Of a DNA stretch of 64,000 nucleotides, positions 42,861-53,299 are shown piece by piece (position 1 is the stretch's first letter; each line of letters begins with the position of its first letter). The notes under the pieces are model-generated. The model was not told where the DNA came from and searched no databases. It saw only the letters and a program-made list of their open reading frames with translations. A program made the position numbers and the translations under genes. This DNA is from Klebsiella planticola ATCC 33531. Its GTDB lineage: Bacteria; Pseudomonadota; Gammaproteobacteria; Enterobacterales; Enterobacteriaceae. The DNA lies in the NCBI RefSeq assembly GCF_000735435.1, contig NZ_JMPP01000021.1, positions 55,721 to 119,720 of the forward strand, written 5' to 3'.

Positions 42861-44147
42861 TTACTCGGCGGCGCTTTCACGAAGGGGCTTCACCGGCTTG
42901 ACCTTCACCTGCTTAATCATGTTGTCCTGGACGTCGAGAATATCGATATCATATTGCTCGATGCGCACGCGCGTGCCGGGAACCGGGATCTCTTCCAGTG
43001 CCTCCAGAATAATCCCGTTAACCGTTCGGGCCTCATCTTCCGGCAGATGCCAGTTAAACGCTTTATTGATTTCACGCACGTTGGCGCTGCCATCGATGAT
43101 GACGGTTCCGTCAGTTAACGGCGTGACCTCTTCAGCCAGCGTCGGCGACATTGAGGTGGTGAAGTCACCGACAATCTCTTCGAGAATATCTTCTACCGTC
43201 ACCAGCCCCTGGATATCACCGTACTCATCGACCACCAGGCCTACTTTCTTCTTATTGCGCTGGAACTTCACCAGCTGCGTGCTCAGCGGCGTTCCTTCCG
43301 GCACGAAGTAAATTTCGTCGGCGGCGCGCAGCATCACCTCTTTAGTGAACTCTTTTTTCTCGGTCATCAGGCGATAGGCTTCACGTACGCGCAGCATGCT
43401 GATGGCGTCGTCCAGCGAGCCGCGATACAGCACGATGCGTCCGTGAGGAGAGTGGGTCAGCTGGCGAACGATCGATTTCCAGTCGTCGTTAATATCAATA
43501 CCGATAATTTCATTGCGCGGGACCATGATGTCATCGACGCTGACCTTTTCGAGATCCAACACCGACAGCAGCATGTCCTGGTTACGGCGGGAGATTTGGG
43601 TGCGTGACTCGTTCACGATGGTGCGCAGCTCATCTTTGCTCAGCGCGCCGCTGACGATGATATCGGTTTTGATGCCCATCATGCGCATCAGGAGGCGGGT
43701 GATGGTGTTCAGCAGCCAGACCAGCGGCATCATCAGCACCTGCAGTGGCGCCAGTAAGAAGCTGCTTGGGTAGGCGACCTTTTCCGGATACAGCGCCGCG
43801 ATGGTTTTAGGCAGGACCTCGGCAAAAACCAGGACCACGAAGGTCAGCACGCCGGTGGCAATGGCCACCCCGGCATCGCCATACAGTCGCATACCGACAA
43901 TCGTCCCCAGCGCGGAGGCGAGGATGTTGACGAGGTTATTGCCAATCAGCACCAGGCTGATTAAGCGGTCGGGTTTACGCAGCAGCTTCTCTACGCGCTT
44001 TGCCTGGCGGTTGCCTTGTTTCGCCATATGCCGCAGTCGATAGCGGTTCAGGGTCATCATCCCGGTTTCAGAACCGGAGAAATAGGCAGAGATAATCACC
44101 ATGATAATCAGCGTCACGATCAGCGTGGTGGTAGATATGTGTTCCAG
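42861..44147 (-). CDS. yfjD: CorB/YfjD, CNNM-type transporter-associated protein
   Basis: 428 residues if started at the CTG at 44145-44147, exactly the E. coli YfjD length. That codon aligns with the E. coli ATG (xEHISTTT) and has AAGGAG six bases upstream; the first conventional start is a GTG ten codons later (44117). DUF21 membrane domain, two CBS domains (about 200-320; VPRNEIIGIDI, LVTVEDILEEIVGDF) and a CorC_HlyC C-terminus. Related proteins handle Mg2+/Co2+. Confidence 0.92.
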   Translation of the reverse strand: MEHISTTTLIVTLIIMVIISAYFSGSETGMMTLNRYRLRHMAKQGNRQAKRVEKLLRKPDRLISLVLIGNNLVNILASALGTIVGMRLYGDAGVAIATGVLTFVVLVFAEVLPKTIAALYPEKVAYPSSFLLAPLQVLMMPLVWLLNTITRLLMRMMGIKTDIIVSGALSKDELRTIVNESRTQISRRNQDMLLSVLDLEKVSVDDIMVPRNEIIGIDINDDWKSIVRQLTHSPHGRIVLYRGSLDDAISMLRVREAYRLMTEKKEFTKEVMLRAADEIYFVPEGTPLSTQLVKFQRNKKKVGLVVDEYGDIQGLVTVEDILEEIVGDFTTSMSPTLAEEVTPLTDGTVIIDGSANVREINKAFNWHLPEDEARTVNGIILEALEEIPVPGTRVRIEQYDIDILDVQDNMIKQVKVKPVKPLRESAAE

Positions 44148-44265
44148 GGGGGACTCCTTAACGCCTGGCCCGGTAGGCTATTTTATGAGCCTGCTGGCGC
44201 TGATCGCGCCAGTCTTCAGGCTTTCTGCAATGATGCCACCTACCGGGACAGGCGGGTGTTCGGGG

Positions 44266-45057
44266 TTAACTAATAAACTGTTGAAGCACGCGGCTGCCAA
44301 AGTAAGCCAGCGTCAGCAGGCCGGCGCCGGTGACGTTAAACCAGACGACCCGACGACCGCGCCATCCTTCATGATAGTGGCCCCATAACAGAACGATATA
44401 GACGAACCACGCAACGATCGACAGCACGGCCTTATCGATATTTTCCGTGCTAAACAGGTTATGCATATAAAACAAACCGGTGCACAGCGTCAGCGTCAGC
44501 AGGACCACGCCGACCTGCGTAATATGAAACATTTTACGCTCGATACTCATCAGCGGCGGCATTTCATGGCTGAAGGCCAGCTTTTTGTTCTTCAGCTGAT
44601 AATCGATCCATGCCAGCTGGAGCGCATACAGCGCGGCAATAATCAGCGTTGCGTAAGAGAAGAGCGACAGGCCGATGTGCACCAGCATTCCCGGCGTGGT
44701 TTCCAGGTGGGTGATGTATTCGTTCGGCACGAAAGTGGCGAAAGCCAGGTTAATCAACGCAAATGCGTAGACGATAGGCAGCAGCAGCCAGCCGCGGTTA
44801 CGCGACGCGACGATAGTCATCACGGTACAGATCATCAGACTGACCAGCGAACCGACGTTTAATAAACTGAGATTCTGTCCGCTCTCGCCGCCGGGGAAAA
44901 TACGTGACTCCAGCGCAAAAGCATGACAAATCAACGCAATAGTTGCGGAAAGAATCGCCATCCGCCGCCAGCTGCTGTTTTTTTGCAACAGGCCAGGGAT
45001 GATCAGCGCAAGGCTGATGGAATAGGCGACAAGCGCGAGCAGAGCAAAAACAGGCAT
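44266..45057 (-). CDS. ypjD: YpjD, cytochrome-c-assembly-family membrane protein
   Basis: 263 residues, eight predicted membrane helices, CcsA/HemX-like core with conserved GMLVHIGLSLFSYATL and WGHYHEGWRGRR. Inner-membrane protein of unclear function lying between corB and ffh, as in E. coli, and divergent from ffh. Confidence 0.9.
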   Translation of the reverse strand: MPVFALLALVAYSISLALIIPGLLQKNSSWRRMAILSATIALICHAFALESRIFPGGESGQNLSLLNVGSLVSLMICTVMTIVASRNRGWLLLPIVYAFALINLAFATFVPNEYITHLETTPGMLVHIGLSLFSYATLIIAALYALQLAWIDYQLKNKKLAFSHEMPPLMSIERKMFHITQVGVVLLTLTLCTGLFYMHNLFSTENIDKAVLSIVAWFVYIVLLWGHYHEGWRGRRVVWFNVTGAGLLTLAYFGSRVLQQFIS

Positions 45058-45223
45058 ATGGGTGTCGACTGTTGACTAAATAAGAAAGAGAAGCAGTATA
45101 GCGTCACGCGACGTCTGCTCCAACCGTTGCATCACATCGCGCTTCATGTCGTGTTATACTGCGCCAAATCCGTGTTTTCGTGTCGCTGCTGCGACCGACA
45201 GTTTCCACCTCAGGCGAGAGACA

Positions 45224-46591
45224 ATGTTTGATAATTTAACCGATCGTTTGTCGCGTTCGCTGCGCAACATTAGCGGCCGCGGACGCCTTACCGAAGACAA
45301 TATTAAAGACACCCTGCGTGAAGTCCGCATGGCGCTGCTGGAGGCGGACGTCGCGCTGCCGGTCGTTCGTGACTTCATCAGCCGCGTCAAAGAGAGCGCG
45401 GTGGGTCATGAAGTGAACAAAAGCCTGACCCCGGGTCAGGAGTTTGTCAAAATCGTACGTAACGAGCTGGTTGCGGCGATGGGCGAAGAGAACCAGGCGC
45501 TGGATTTAGCCGCTCAGCCGCCGGCCGTCGTGCTGATGGCGGGTCTGCAGGGGGCGGGTAAAACTACCAGCGTCGCCAAGCTGGGTAAATTCCTGCGTGA
45601 GAAGCACAAGAAGAAAGTGCTGGTGGTCTCCGCGGACGTTTATCGCCCGGCGGCGATTAAACAGCTGGAAACGCTGGCTGAGCAGGTTAACGTTGATTTC
45701 TTCCCGTCCGATGTGGGCCAGAAGCCGATCGATATCGTTAACGCCGCGCTGAAAGAAGCGAAGCTGAAGTTCTACGACGTGCTGCTGGTGGATACCGCCG
45801 GTCGTCTGCACGTTGATGAAGCGATGATGGACGAAATCAAACAGGTCCACGCTTCTCTTAATCCGGTAGAAACGCTGTTCGTCGTTGATGCGATGACCGG
45901 TCAGGATGCCGCAAATACCGCCAAGGCGTTTAACGAAGCGCTGCCGCTGACCGGCGTGGTGTTGACCAAAGTGGACGGCGACGCCCGCGGCGGTGCCGCG
46001 TTGTCGATTCGTCACATCACCGGTAAGCCGATTAAGTTCCTCGGCGTCGGCGAAAAGACCGAAGCGCTGGAGCCATTCCACCCGGATCGTATCGCTTCCC
46101 GTATTCTCGGCATGGGCGACGTGCTGTCGCTGATCGAAGATATCGAGAGCAAGGTTGACCGCGCGCAGGCTGAGAAACTGGCCTCCAAGCTGAAGAAGGG
46201 CGATGGCTTTGACCTGACAGACTTCCTCGAGCAACTGCGGCAGATGAAGAACATGGGCGGCATGGCCAGCCTGATGGGCAAACTGCCAGGTATGGGGCAG
46301 ATCCCGGATAACGTTAAATCGCAGATGGACGACAAAGTGCTGGTGCGGATGGAAGCGATCATCAACTCGATGACCCTGAAAGAGCGCGCTAAGCCGGAAA
46401 TCATTAAAGGTTCACGTAAGCGTCGTATCGCCGCCGGCTGCGGGATGCAGGTGCAGGACGTGAACCGTCTGCTCAAGCAGTTTGACGATATGCAGCGCAT
46501 GATGAAGAAGATGAAGTCGAAAGGCGGCATGATGAAGATGATGCGTGGGATGAAAGGGATGATGCCGCCAGGGTTCCCGGGCGGTCGATGA
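45224..46591 (+). CDS. ffh: Ffh, signal recognition particle protein
   Basis: 455 residues. N domain (MFDNLTDRLSRSLRNISG), G domain with GLQGAGKTTS, DTAGR and TKVDGDARGG, and a methionine-rich M domain at the end (MQRMMKKMKSKGGMMK) that binds signal peptides and 4.5S RNA. Start taken at 45224 by homology; there is an AGGCGAGAG upstream. Confidence 0.97.
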   Translation: MFDNLTDRLSRSLRNISGRGRLTEDNIKDTLREVRMALLEADVALPVVRDFISRVKESAVGHEVNKSLTPGQEFVKIVRNELVAAMGEENQALDLAAQPPAVVLMAGLQGAGKTTSVAKLGKFLREKHKKKVLVVSADVYRPAAIKQLETLAEQVNVDFFPSDVGQKPIDIVNAALKEAKLKFYDVLLVDTAGRLHVDEAMMDEIKQVHASLNPVETLFVVDAMTGQDAANTAKAFNEALPLTGVVLTKVDGDARGGAALSIRHITGKPIKFLGVGEKTEALEPFHPDRIASRILGMGDVLSLIEDIESKVDRAQAEKLASKLKKGDGFDLTDFLEQLRQMKNMGGMASLMGKLPGMGQIPDNVKSQMDDKVLVRMEAIINSMTLKERAKPEIIKGSRKRRIAAGCGMQVQDVNRLLKQFDDMQRMMKKMKSKGGMMKMMRGMKGMMPPGFPGGR

Positions 46592-46687
46592 TATCTGGCG
46601 AGCTTATTTGCCCTATTTAGCCTATGCGCAGCATATGCTGATTGCAATTTCCCCAGAAATCAGTAAAATTTTCGGGCTTTTAATATG

Positions 46688-46994
<307 letters not shown>

Positions 46995-47012
46995 TCTGTC
47001 ACGGTGGTCATG

Positions 47013-47561
47013 ATGAGCAAGCAACACACCGCACAAGCACCTGTTGATCCGATCGTATTGGGCAAGATGGGTTCTTCCTACGGTATCCGTGGTTGGCTCA
47101 GAGTGTTTTCCTCCACCGAAGACGCCGAAAGCATTTTTGACTATCAGCCCTGGTTAATCCAGAAGGCGGGTCAGTGGCAGGTCGTTGAGCTGGAAAGCTG
47201 GCGCCACCATAATCAGGACATCGTTATTAAGCTGAAAGGCATTGACGATCGTGATGCTGCGAATCTGCTGACTAATTGCGAAATTGTCGTGGATTCCTCG
47301 CAGCTGCCGAAGCTCGAAGAGGGTGACTATTACTGGAAAGACCTGATGGGCTGCCAGGTAGTAACCACAGAAGGCTATGGCCTTGGTAAAGTCATCGACA
47401 TGATGGAAACCGGGTCAAATGACGTTCTCGTCATTAAGGCAAACCTGAAAGATGCATTTGGTATCAAGGAGCGGCTGGTTCCGTTCCTCGATGGGCAGGT
47501 TATCAAGAAAGTCGATCTCGCTACTCGTACCATCGAAGTAGACTGGGATCCTGGTTTTTAA
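47013..47561 (+). CDS. rimM: RimM, 16S rRNA processing factor
   Basis: 182 residues from ATG 47013, the E. coli length. N-terminal beta-barrel ([20 protein letters not shown]) and a C-terminal PRC barrel ([11 protein letters not shown]). Binds bS19 and helps 30S head maturation. Confidence 0.97.
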   Translation: MSKQHTAQAPVDPIVLGKMGSSYGIRGWLRVFSSTEDAESIFDYQPWLIQKAGQWQVVELESWRHHNQDIVIKLKGIDDRDAANLLTNCEIVVDSSQLPKLEEGDYYWKDLMGCQVVTTEGYGLGKVIDMMETGSNDVLVIKANLKDAFGIKERLVPFLDGQVIKKVDLATRTIEVDWDPGF

Positions 47562-47592
47562 ATTCTCCGGATAAACGGTAAAAGACGGCGCT

Positions 47593-48360
47593 ATGTGGAT
47601 TGGCATAATTAGCCTGTTTCCTGAAATGTTCCGCGCAATTACCGATTACGGGGTAACTGGCCGGGCAGTAAAAAATGGCCTGCTGAGCATCCAGAGCTGG
47701 AGTCCTCGTGACTTTGCTCATGACCGGCACCGTACCGTGGACGATCGTCCTTACGGCGGCGGACCGGGGATGCTAATGATGGTGCAACCCTTACGGGATG
47801 CCATTCACACAGCAAAAGCCGCGGCAGGTGAAGGCGCAAAGGTGATTTATCTGTCACCTCAGGGACGCAAGCTTGATCAAGCGGGCGTCAGCGAACTGGC
47901 AACGAATCAGAAACTGATTCTGGTGTGCGGTCGCTATGAAGGCATAGATGAGCGCGTAATCCAGACCGAAATTGACGAAGAATGGTCAATCGGTGATTAC
48001 GTCCTCAGCGGTGGTGAGTTACCAGCCATGACGCTGATTGACTCCGTTTCCCGGTTTATTCCGGGGGTTCTGGGTCATGAGGCATCGGCAACGGAAGATT
48101 CCTTTGCCGATGGATTGCTGGACTGTCCACACTATACCCGTCCTGAAGTGTTAGAAGAGATGGAAGTACCGCCAGTTTTGCTGTCGGGAAACCATGCTGA
48201 GATTCGTCGCTGGCGTTTGAAACAGTCGCTGGGCCGTACCTGGCTTAGAAGACCTGAACTTTTGGAAAACCTGGCTCTGACTGAAGAGCAAGCAAAGTTG
48301 CTGGCGGAGTTCAAAACTGAACACGCAAAACAGCAGCATAAACATGATGGGATGGCGTAA
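47593..48360 (+). CDS. trmD: TrmD, tRNA (guanine37-N1)-methyltransferase
   Basis: 255 residues, SPOUT fold with a trefoil knot ([26 protein letters not shown]) and N-terminal [13 protein letters not shown]. Methylates G37 of tRNAs to prevent frameshifting. Confidence 0.97.
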   Translation: MWIGIISLFPEMFRAITDYGVTGRAVKNGLLSIQSWSPRDFAHDRHRTVDDRPYGGGPGMLMMVQPLRDAIHTAKAAAGEGAKVIYLSPQGRKLDQAGVSELATNQKLILVCGRYEGIDERVIQTEIDEEWSIGDYVLSGGELPAMTLIDSVSRFIPGVLGHEASATEDSFADGLLDCPHYTRPEVLEEMEVPPVLLSGNHAEIRRWRLKQSLGRTWLRRPELLENLALTEEQAKLLAEFKTEHAKQQHKHDGMA

Positions 48361-48396
48361 GCCCCCAATATCAGTTTACCCAGGATAAGAGATTAA

Positions 48397-48747
<351 letters not shown>

Positions 48748-48773
48748 GATTCGCTTTCGCGACATCCTGATGA

Positions 48774-48807
48774 AAAGGGCTGGCCCGCTGGGCCGGCCCT
48801 TTTTTTA
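48774..48807 (+). terminator. Terminator of the rpsP-rplS operon
   Basis: GC-rich stem (GGGCTGGCCC / GGGCCGGCCC) followed by seven T, 26 bases after rplS. Confidence 0.85.
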
Positions 48808-48868
48808 TCTTCAATTTAACCATTCTGATGTAAATCATTTACAATATCGCTCTCATTTCGGAGGGGCG

Positions 48869-49309
48869 GTGGTCAGCAAACTTTCTCTACAATCAGCGTT
48901 TATACGGCGAGCCGCATGGCTGGCGCTGTTTTCGATCCTGCTGATTGTGGTTGCGCCGCTAATCTCGGTGTCACTGCAAAAAGATCCGATGAGCGCTATG
49001 CCCGGCATGCATCATGCGATGATGATGGCGGATATGCCGCATGAGCAGGCGATGTCCCACCCGGCGGTCTTTCCTGCGCCCCAGTCGACGCACACGATGC
49101 CGCTCGACCATGCGGAGGCCTGTGGCTACTGCGTGCTGCTGGCTCACGTACCGGGGCTGCTCTTTGCGCTGGCGCTGCTTATCTCCGTTATCCTGCGCCG
49201 CGTGCGCGTGCTTTTCCCCTGTCTGGTGCTCAAGCGCCGGCATTTCTTCCCCTGGCTGTACCCCGAAACCCGCGCGCCGCCGCGTCGGTCTGCTTTTTCT
49301 GCTTTCTAA
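48869..49309 (+). CDS. DUF2946-type membrane protein with Met/His-rich segment
   Basis: 146 residues from the GTG at 48869, which has GGAGGGGC just upstream. One helix near residues 12-33, then a Met/His-rich periplasmic stretch (MHHAMMMADMPHEQAMSH), a CGYC motif typical of DUF2946, a second helix and a basic tail. The Met/His pattern suggests copper or another soft metal. Likely co-transcribed with the PepSY protein 54 bases downstream, which also has a Met/His-rich loop. Confidence 0.75.
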   Translation: MVSKLSLQSAFIRRAAWLALFSILLIVVAPLISVSLQKDPMSAMPGMHHAMMMADMPHEQAMSHPAVFPAPQSTHTMPLDHAEACGYCVLLAHVPGLLFALALLISVILRRVRVLFPCLVLKRRHFFPWLYPETRAPPRRSAFSAF

Positions 49310-49362
49310 AATAACAATGCGCACAGCGCTACGTTCTCTTTTTGCTTTCAGAAAGGAAAAGT

Positions 49363-50727
49363 ATGACTACCTGCACCTCACGCGCGGCATGGCTGAACCT
49401 GCTGCGACGTCTCCATTTTTATATTGGTCTGTTTATCGGGCCGTTTATCTTCGTGGCGGCCCTTACCGGGACGCTGTACGTGGCCACTCCACAGCTGGAG
49501 AACTGGCTCTATCAGGATGCCCTTCATGGTTCGCTGAACGGCGATCGTCAGCCGCTTAGCGCCCAGCTGATGGTCGCGGAAGAGACGACTCAGGGGAATC
49601 TTCGTTTACAGGCGGTGCGCCCGGCTATTAAGGCCGGGGAGACCACGCGGGTGATGTTTTCCGATCCGCAGTTGGGAGAGTCTGAGTCCCGGGCGATCTT
49701 TATCGACCCGGTAACGCTGAAAGTGAAGGGCGATATGACGGTCTATGGTACCAGCGGAATTTTACCGTTGCGCCAGTGGATCGATTACGCCCATAAATCA
49801 TTGCTGCTCGGGGATAGCGGCCGGCTTTATAGCGAGCTGGCTGCATCATGGATGTGGGTTGCGGCACTCGGTGGCATTGTCCTCTGGGCGATGACTCGTC
49901 CCCGCAAGCGGATCAATAATCGTATGCAGAATAGCCGTCGTCTGCATGTTTCTCTCGGCTGGGTGCTACTGGCAGGTATGCTGCTCTTCTCCGCCACCGG
50001 GCTGACCTGGTCGCAGTGGGCCGGTGGCAATGTGGATAAAATGCGCGCGGCATTCGGCTGGCTGACCCCGCAGGTGAATACGCAGCTGCATAGCGCAATG
50101 CCGATGCCGCATGATCCGCATGCCGAACATCATATGGGGCATATGGCCGATGCGGCGCCGGCGGCGAAAGGCGAACAGTTTGATCGGGTGCTGACAATCG
50201 CGCGCGCGGCGGGTCTCAATGCCAGCAAGCTGGAAATCCGACCTCCGGCAGCGGCGGGGCGTGCGTGGACGGTCAATGAAATTGACCGAAGCTGGCCAAC
50301 GCAGGTGGACGCGGTGGCAGTTGACGGGGAGAGCATGCAGGTTGTTGATCGCACCCGCTTTGCCGATTTCCCGTTAATGGCGAAGCTGACCCGCTGGGGC
50401 GTGGATTTCCATATGGGGATTCTGTTTGGTCTTGCCAATCAGCTGCTGCTGATCGCGTTTGGGATCGCGCTGTGCGTGATGATTGTGGTGGGATATCGTC
50501 TGTGGTGGATCCGGCGGCCGGCTCATGCGGCGTTTAACCCGGCGAATACCCTGATTCAGGCGTGGTTCAACCTGGGATGGCCCGCCCGCGCGCTCACGCT
50601 GGCGATTGCAGTGATGCTGGGGCTGGCGCTACCGTTAATGGGCGCCAGCCTCGCGGCAGGACTGGTCATTGACTATCTACGCTGGCGGGCGGCAACGGCC
50701 GTCTTGCTCGCGAAGTCGGTCGACTAA
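49363..50727 (+). CDS. PepSY-associated TM-helix protein (possible iron/copper reductase)
   Basis: 454 residues. N-terminal helix typical of the family (LHFYIGLFIGPFIFVAALTGTLYV), four core helices and a periplasmic Met/His-rich loop (MPMPHDPHAEHHMGHM). Such PepSY-TM proteins are found with siderophore receptors or copper genes and are proposed to reduce metals. AAAGGAAAAGT precedes the ATG. Substrate unknown. Confidence 0.85.
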   Translation: MTTCTSRAAWLNLLRRLHFYIGLFIGPFIFVAALTGTLYVATPQLENWLYQDALHGSLNGDRQPLSAQLMVAEETTQGNLRLQAVRPAIKAGETTRVMFSDPQLGESESRAIFIDPVTLKVKGDMTVYGTSGILPLRQWIDYAHKSLLLGDSGRLYSELAASWMWVAALGGIVLWAMTRPRKRINNRMQNSRRLHVSLGWVLLAGMLLFSATGLTWSQWAGGNVDKMRAAFGWLTPQVNTQLHSAMPMPHDPHAEHHMGHMADAAPAAKGEQFDRVLTIARAAGLNASKLEIRPPAAAGRAWTVNEIDRSWPTQVDAVAVDGESMQVVDRTRFADFPLMAKLTRWGVDFHMGILFGLANQLLLIAFGIALCVMIVVGYRLWWIRRPAHAAFNPANTLIQAWFNLGWPARALTLAIAVMLGLALPLMGASLAAGLVIDYLRWRAATAVLLAKSVD

Positions 50728-50731
50728 GTGC

Positions 50732-51214
50732 CTACGGCGTGCTGATGACCACCGTAACGCGGCGGTTTTCAGCACGTCCTTTCGCCGTATCGTTGCTGGC
50801 GATCGGATATTTTTTACCTAATCCACGGGTCGTTAAATTGCTGCGCGGGATATTGGCTCCCTTCGCCCAGTCATCCGCGACGATATCGGCGCGTTTAAGC
50901 GACAGCATTTCGTTATAGCTGTCTTCACCGTAGTTATCGGTGTGTCCGTCTAACCGAGCGTGCGTAATCCCGGTAGCAGCCAGACGAGAGGCCATTTTCT
51001 GGATTTGCGCCTGGCTGTCGCTGCGCAGATGGTAGTCGTTTTTATCAAACAGGATGCTGTCGGACAAACCCAGCGACCAGTCGCCATCACTTTCCGTAAA
51101 GCCGTAAGACTTCATGGCGGCAACCTGTTCCTGAGAGAATTTCCCTTGCGGGGCCTGACAGCCGGTGAGTAAAACCGCGGCCATCAGCGCGGGAGCAAAA
51201 TATTTCCTGAGCAT
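50732..51214 (-). CDS. yfiB: YfiB, OmpA-like peptidoglycan-associated lipoprotein
   Basis: 160 residues. Lipobox LLTGC and a C-terminal OmpA domain (HLRSDSQAQIQKMASRLA, LDGHTDNYGEDSYNE, LSLKRADIVAD). In the YfiBNR system it binds YfiR at the outer membrane and relieves inhibition of the cyclase YfiN. Confidence 0.94.
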   Translation of the reverse strand: MLRKYFAPALMAAVLLTGCQAPQGKFSQEQVAAMKSYGFTESDGDWSLGLSDSILFDKNDYHLRSDSQAQIQKMASRLAATGITHARLDGHTDNYGEDSYNEMLSLKRADIVADDWAKGANIPRSNLTTRGLGKKYPIASNDTAKGRAENRRVTVVISTP

Positions 51215-51225
51215 TGTGGTTCCTT

Positions 51226-52449
51226 TTATTTTTGTACTTGTGGAATACGCCGGTGTTTCATCCGATACATATTTTGATCGGCGAACTCCTGCAGGTTCTC
51301 CGCTGACGCGTGTTCCCAGGCCAGCGCATAGCCGATGCTGAGCGACAGGGTCGCAGTATGGCCGTTATGCAGATTAAACGGCTCAAGAAACTGGCTGGAT
51401 AACGATGCGCAGAGCGTCTTTACTTCCGCCTCTGAGTGAACGTCACGCAACAAGATCGCGAATTCGTCCCCGCCTAAACGCCAGGCCTGATGGTGCTTGC
51501 TGACAAAATTCATCAGCCGGCTGGCGACTTCGATGAGGACCTTGTCTCCCGTTGCATGACCCCAGTTATCATTAATCAGCTTAAAATTATCGCCATCAAG
51601 AAAGAGTAATGCCGAACTGCGTCGGGCAGCCTCATCTTTCATTAATGTACTGATGACGTTGCGAAACGCCGCGCGATTGGCCAGCCCGGTGAGGGGATCA
51701 TGTAACGACGTGCGTAACAGCTGGGCATTTTTAGCCTGCAGCTGCTGCTGCCAGTCCTCCATTTCACCTAACAGGCTATTAAAGTCCTGGGCAAACAGAT
51801 GGAACTCCTCGATGCGCTCTTCAGGGACCCGGCGGGAGAAGTGGCGGTTTTCCCGGATGTCATGGACCACTTCGGTAATGCTTTGTAAGGCGGTGACGAT
51901 ACCGTGGTGCAGAGAATGCGTCAGCAATAAGGCGATAAATGAGGCCAGCAGAATACTGCCAGTCAAAACGATGATAGATATGCCGAGGAAGTGGCTTATC
52001 AGGCTGTCCAGCGCCGTCAGCCGAAGTTCGCCGACGACCTTCCCCAGATGCCAGATTGGCTGGGTTGTTGGTTCAGGAAACAGCCATTTGCTGATGATCC
52101 CGCTGAATTTCTCCTGCCGAACCAGGTCCATATTACGCCAGACGGCGAAGTGATTTTGCTGGTTATCCAGCACCAGCGCTTCTGAAAACTGCCCCTGCCT
52201 GCCGAGTGTGGCCAGCGTCTCTTCTGCCGCAGCGCTGTCATCGAAAACCAGCGCGGCTTCAAGACTACGGCTCATTGTGGCGGCCGTCAGCGCCAGATTC
52301 TTCTGCGCATACTGTTTTAACGTAAAGACTGATGCGGTACTCAGCAATAGCCAGACCAGGGTCATAGAGATCACCACGCTTATCACGCTGATACGGCGTA
52401 GTGCTCGTTTAAAGGTGGGGCGCGGAGCCTGAGAGAAATCCTTATTCAT
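51226..52449 (-). CDS. dgcN: YfiN/DgcN, membrane diguanylate cyclase
   Basis: 407 residues. Helix near the N-terminus, a periplasmic PAS-like domain, second helix, HAMP segment and GGDEF domain ([22 protein letters not shown]). Makes c-di-GMP when released from YfiR. MNKDF at 52447-52449 overlaps yfiR by 8 bases. Confidence 0.95.
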   Translation of the reverse strand: MNKDFSQAPRPTFKRALRRISVISVVISMTLVWLLLSTASVFTLKQYAQKNLALTAATMSRSLEAALVFDDSAAAEETLATLGRQGQFSEALVLDNQQNHFAVWRNMDLVRQEKFSGIISKWLFPEPTTQPIWHLGKVVGELRLTALDSLISHFLGISIIVLTGSILLASFIALLLTHSLHHGIVTALQSITEVVHDIRENRHFSRRVPEERIEEFHLFAQDFNSLLGEMEDWQQQLQAKNAQLLRTSLHDPLTGLANRAAFRNVISTLMKDEAARRSSALLFLDGDNFKLINDNWGHATGDKVLIEVASRLMNFVSKHHQAWRLGGDEFAILLRDVHSEAEVKTLCASLSSQFLEPFNLHNGHTATLSLSIGYALAWEHASAENLQEFADQNMYRMKHRRIPQVQK

Positions 52450-52951
52450 GTGCATTGTTCCGGGCAAGCATCAGTACGTCTGGATTAACCCGCACACCGC
52501 TGTGTGTCAGGACATCCAGATTCACGGAGAATCTGACCCTTTTGTCATTTATGATCAGGCAAAAAGCACTGCCAATTGCACACTCGCTATTTTGTTCCGC
52601 AATGAGTAACAGGGGGCGTGATGGGTATTCTGCGGTGAGCTTCGCCTGTTGAGAGGGCGATTCGCTGCCAAAATAAAATCCATCACAGACCGTATTCAAC
52701 GCTTCTTCGGTATTACGCACAATGACCGGTTTGTACGGTAAAGCCTCAGGTTGTTCCTGAGCCAGGCTGTAGGTATAACGCGAGGTAGAAAAGATACACA
52801 ACCTGGGCGGGCCAGATAATGCTGGCCAGCGGGTATAGGTGACAATACCCGAAACAATAGCCCGAACATTTTTAGGCGCGTCAGCGGCAAAAGCGGGATG
52901 GCCCACGATAAATAACAAAAAAATAAAAAAAAGACGGTGAGACTCTTTCAT
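52442..52951 (-). CDS. yfiR: YfiR, periplasmic inhibitor of YfiN
   Basis: 169 residues: Sec signal peptide ([22 protein letters not shown]) and DUF4154-type fold (IVTYTRWP... PRLCIF). Conserved cysteines allow redox control. First gene of yfiR-yfiN-yfiB. A separate yfiL gene, as in E. coli, is not seen between it and aroF. Confidence 0.93.
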   Translation of the reverse strand: MKESHRLFFIFLLFIVGHPAFAADAPKNVRAIVSGIVTYTRWPALSGPPRLCIFSTSRYTYSLAQEQPEALPYKPVIVRNTEEALNTVCDGFYFGSESPSQQAKLTAEYPSRPLLLIAEQNSECAIGSAFCLIINDKRVRFSVNLDVLTHSGVRVNPDVLMLARNNAHE

Positions 52952-53133
52952 TAACGGATCCGTCAGGTTCGTCGGGGTGCATGAATTGCAGATCGCTGAT
53001 GCCCGGGCGCAGGATACCATTGTTGGTGGGGAGCGTCATTAACCGCCCCCTTTCCTTTGAGATAATTCTGCCCAGGATTTTTCGTAAACGAAGGTGGGGG
53101 AAAGGTGAGCGTCGGCAGGGTGAAATATCGTAT

Positions 53134-53151
53134 TGTACCAATATCTTTACA
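53134..53151 (+). promoter_or_regulatory. TyrR box, distal, upstream of aroF
   Basis: TGTACC-N6-TTTACA matches the TGTAAA-N6-TTTACA consensus at 10 of 12 positions. Part of a set of three in the aroF promoter. Confidence 0.7.
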
Positions 53152-53186
53152 CTTATGGCGGAATAAATAGCCATTTAATTTGCTGG

Positions 53187-53204
53187 TGTAAAGTAAAATT
53201 TACG
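53187..53204 (+). promoter_or_regulatory. TyrR box, strong, upstream of aroF
   Basis: TGTAAA-N6-TTTACG matches 11 of 12 consensus positions. Tyrosine-bound TyrR should repress aroF-tyrA here. Confidence 0.85.
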
Positions 53205-53209
53205 GATTA

Positions 53210-53227
53210 TGGATTGAAATCTTTACT
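53210..53227 (+). promoter_or_regulatory. TyrR box, weak, proximal to aroF
   Basis: TGGATT-N6-TTTACT is a weaker match adjacent to the strong box, the pairing seen at E. coli aroF. Confidence 0.5.
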
Positions 53228-53299
53228 TTGTGTGGTATCGTTACGTCACTCCTCACCGAGGAACCCACTATCGCAAACGAGCTACACAGGATCGCAATC

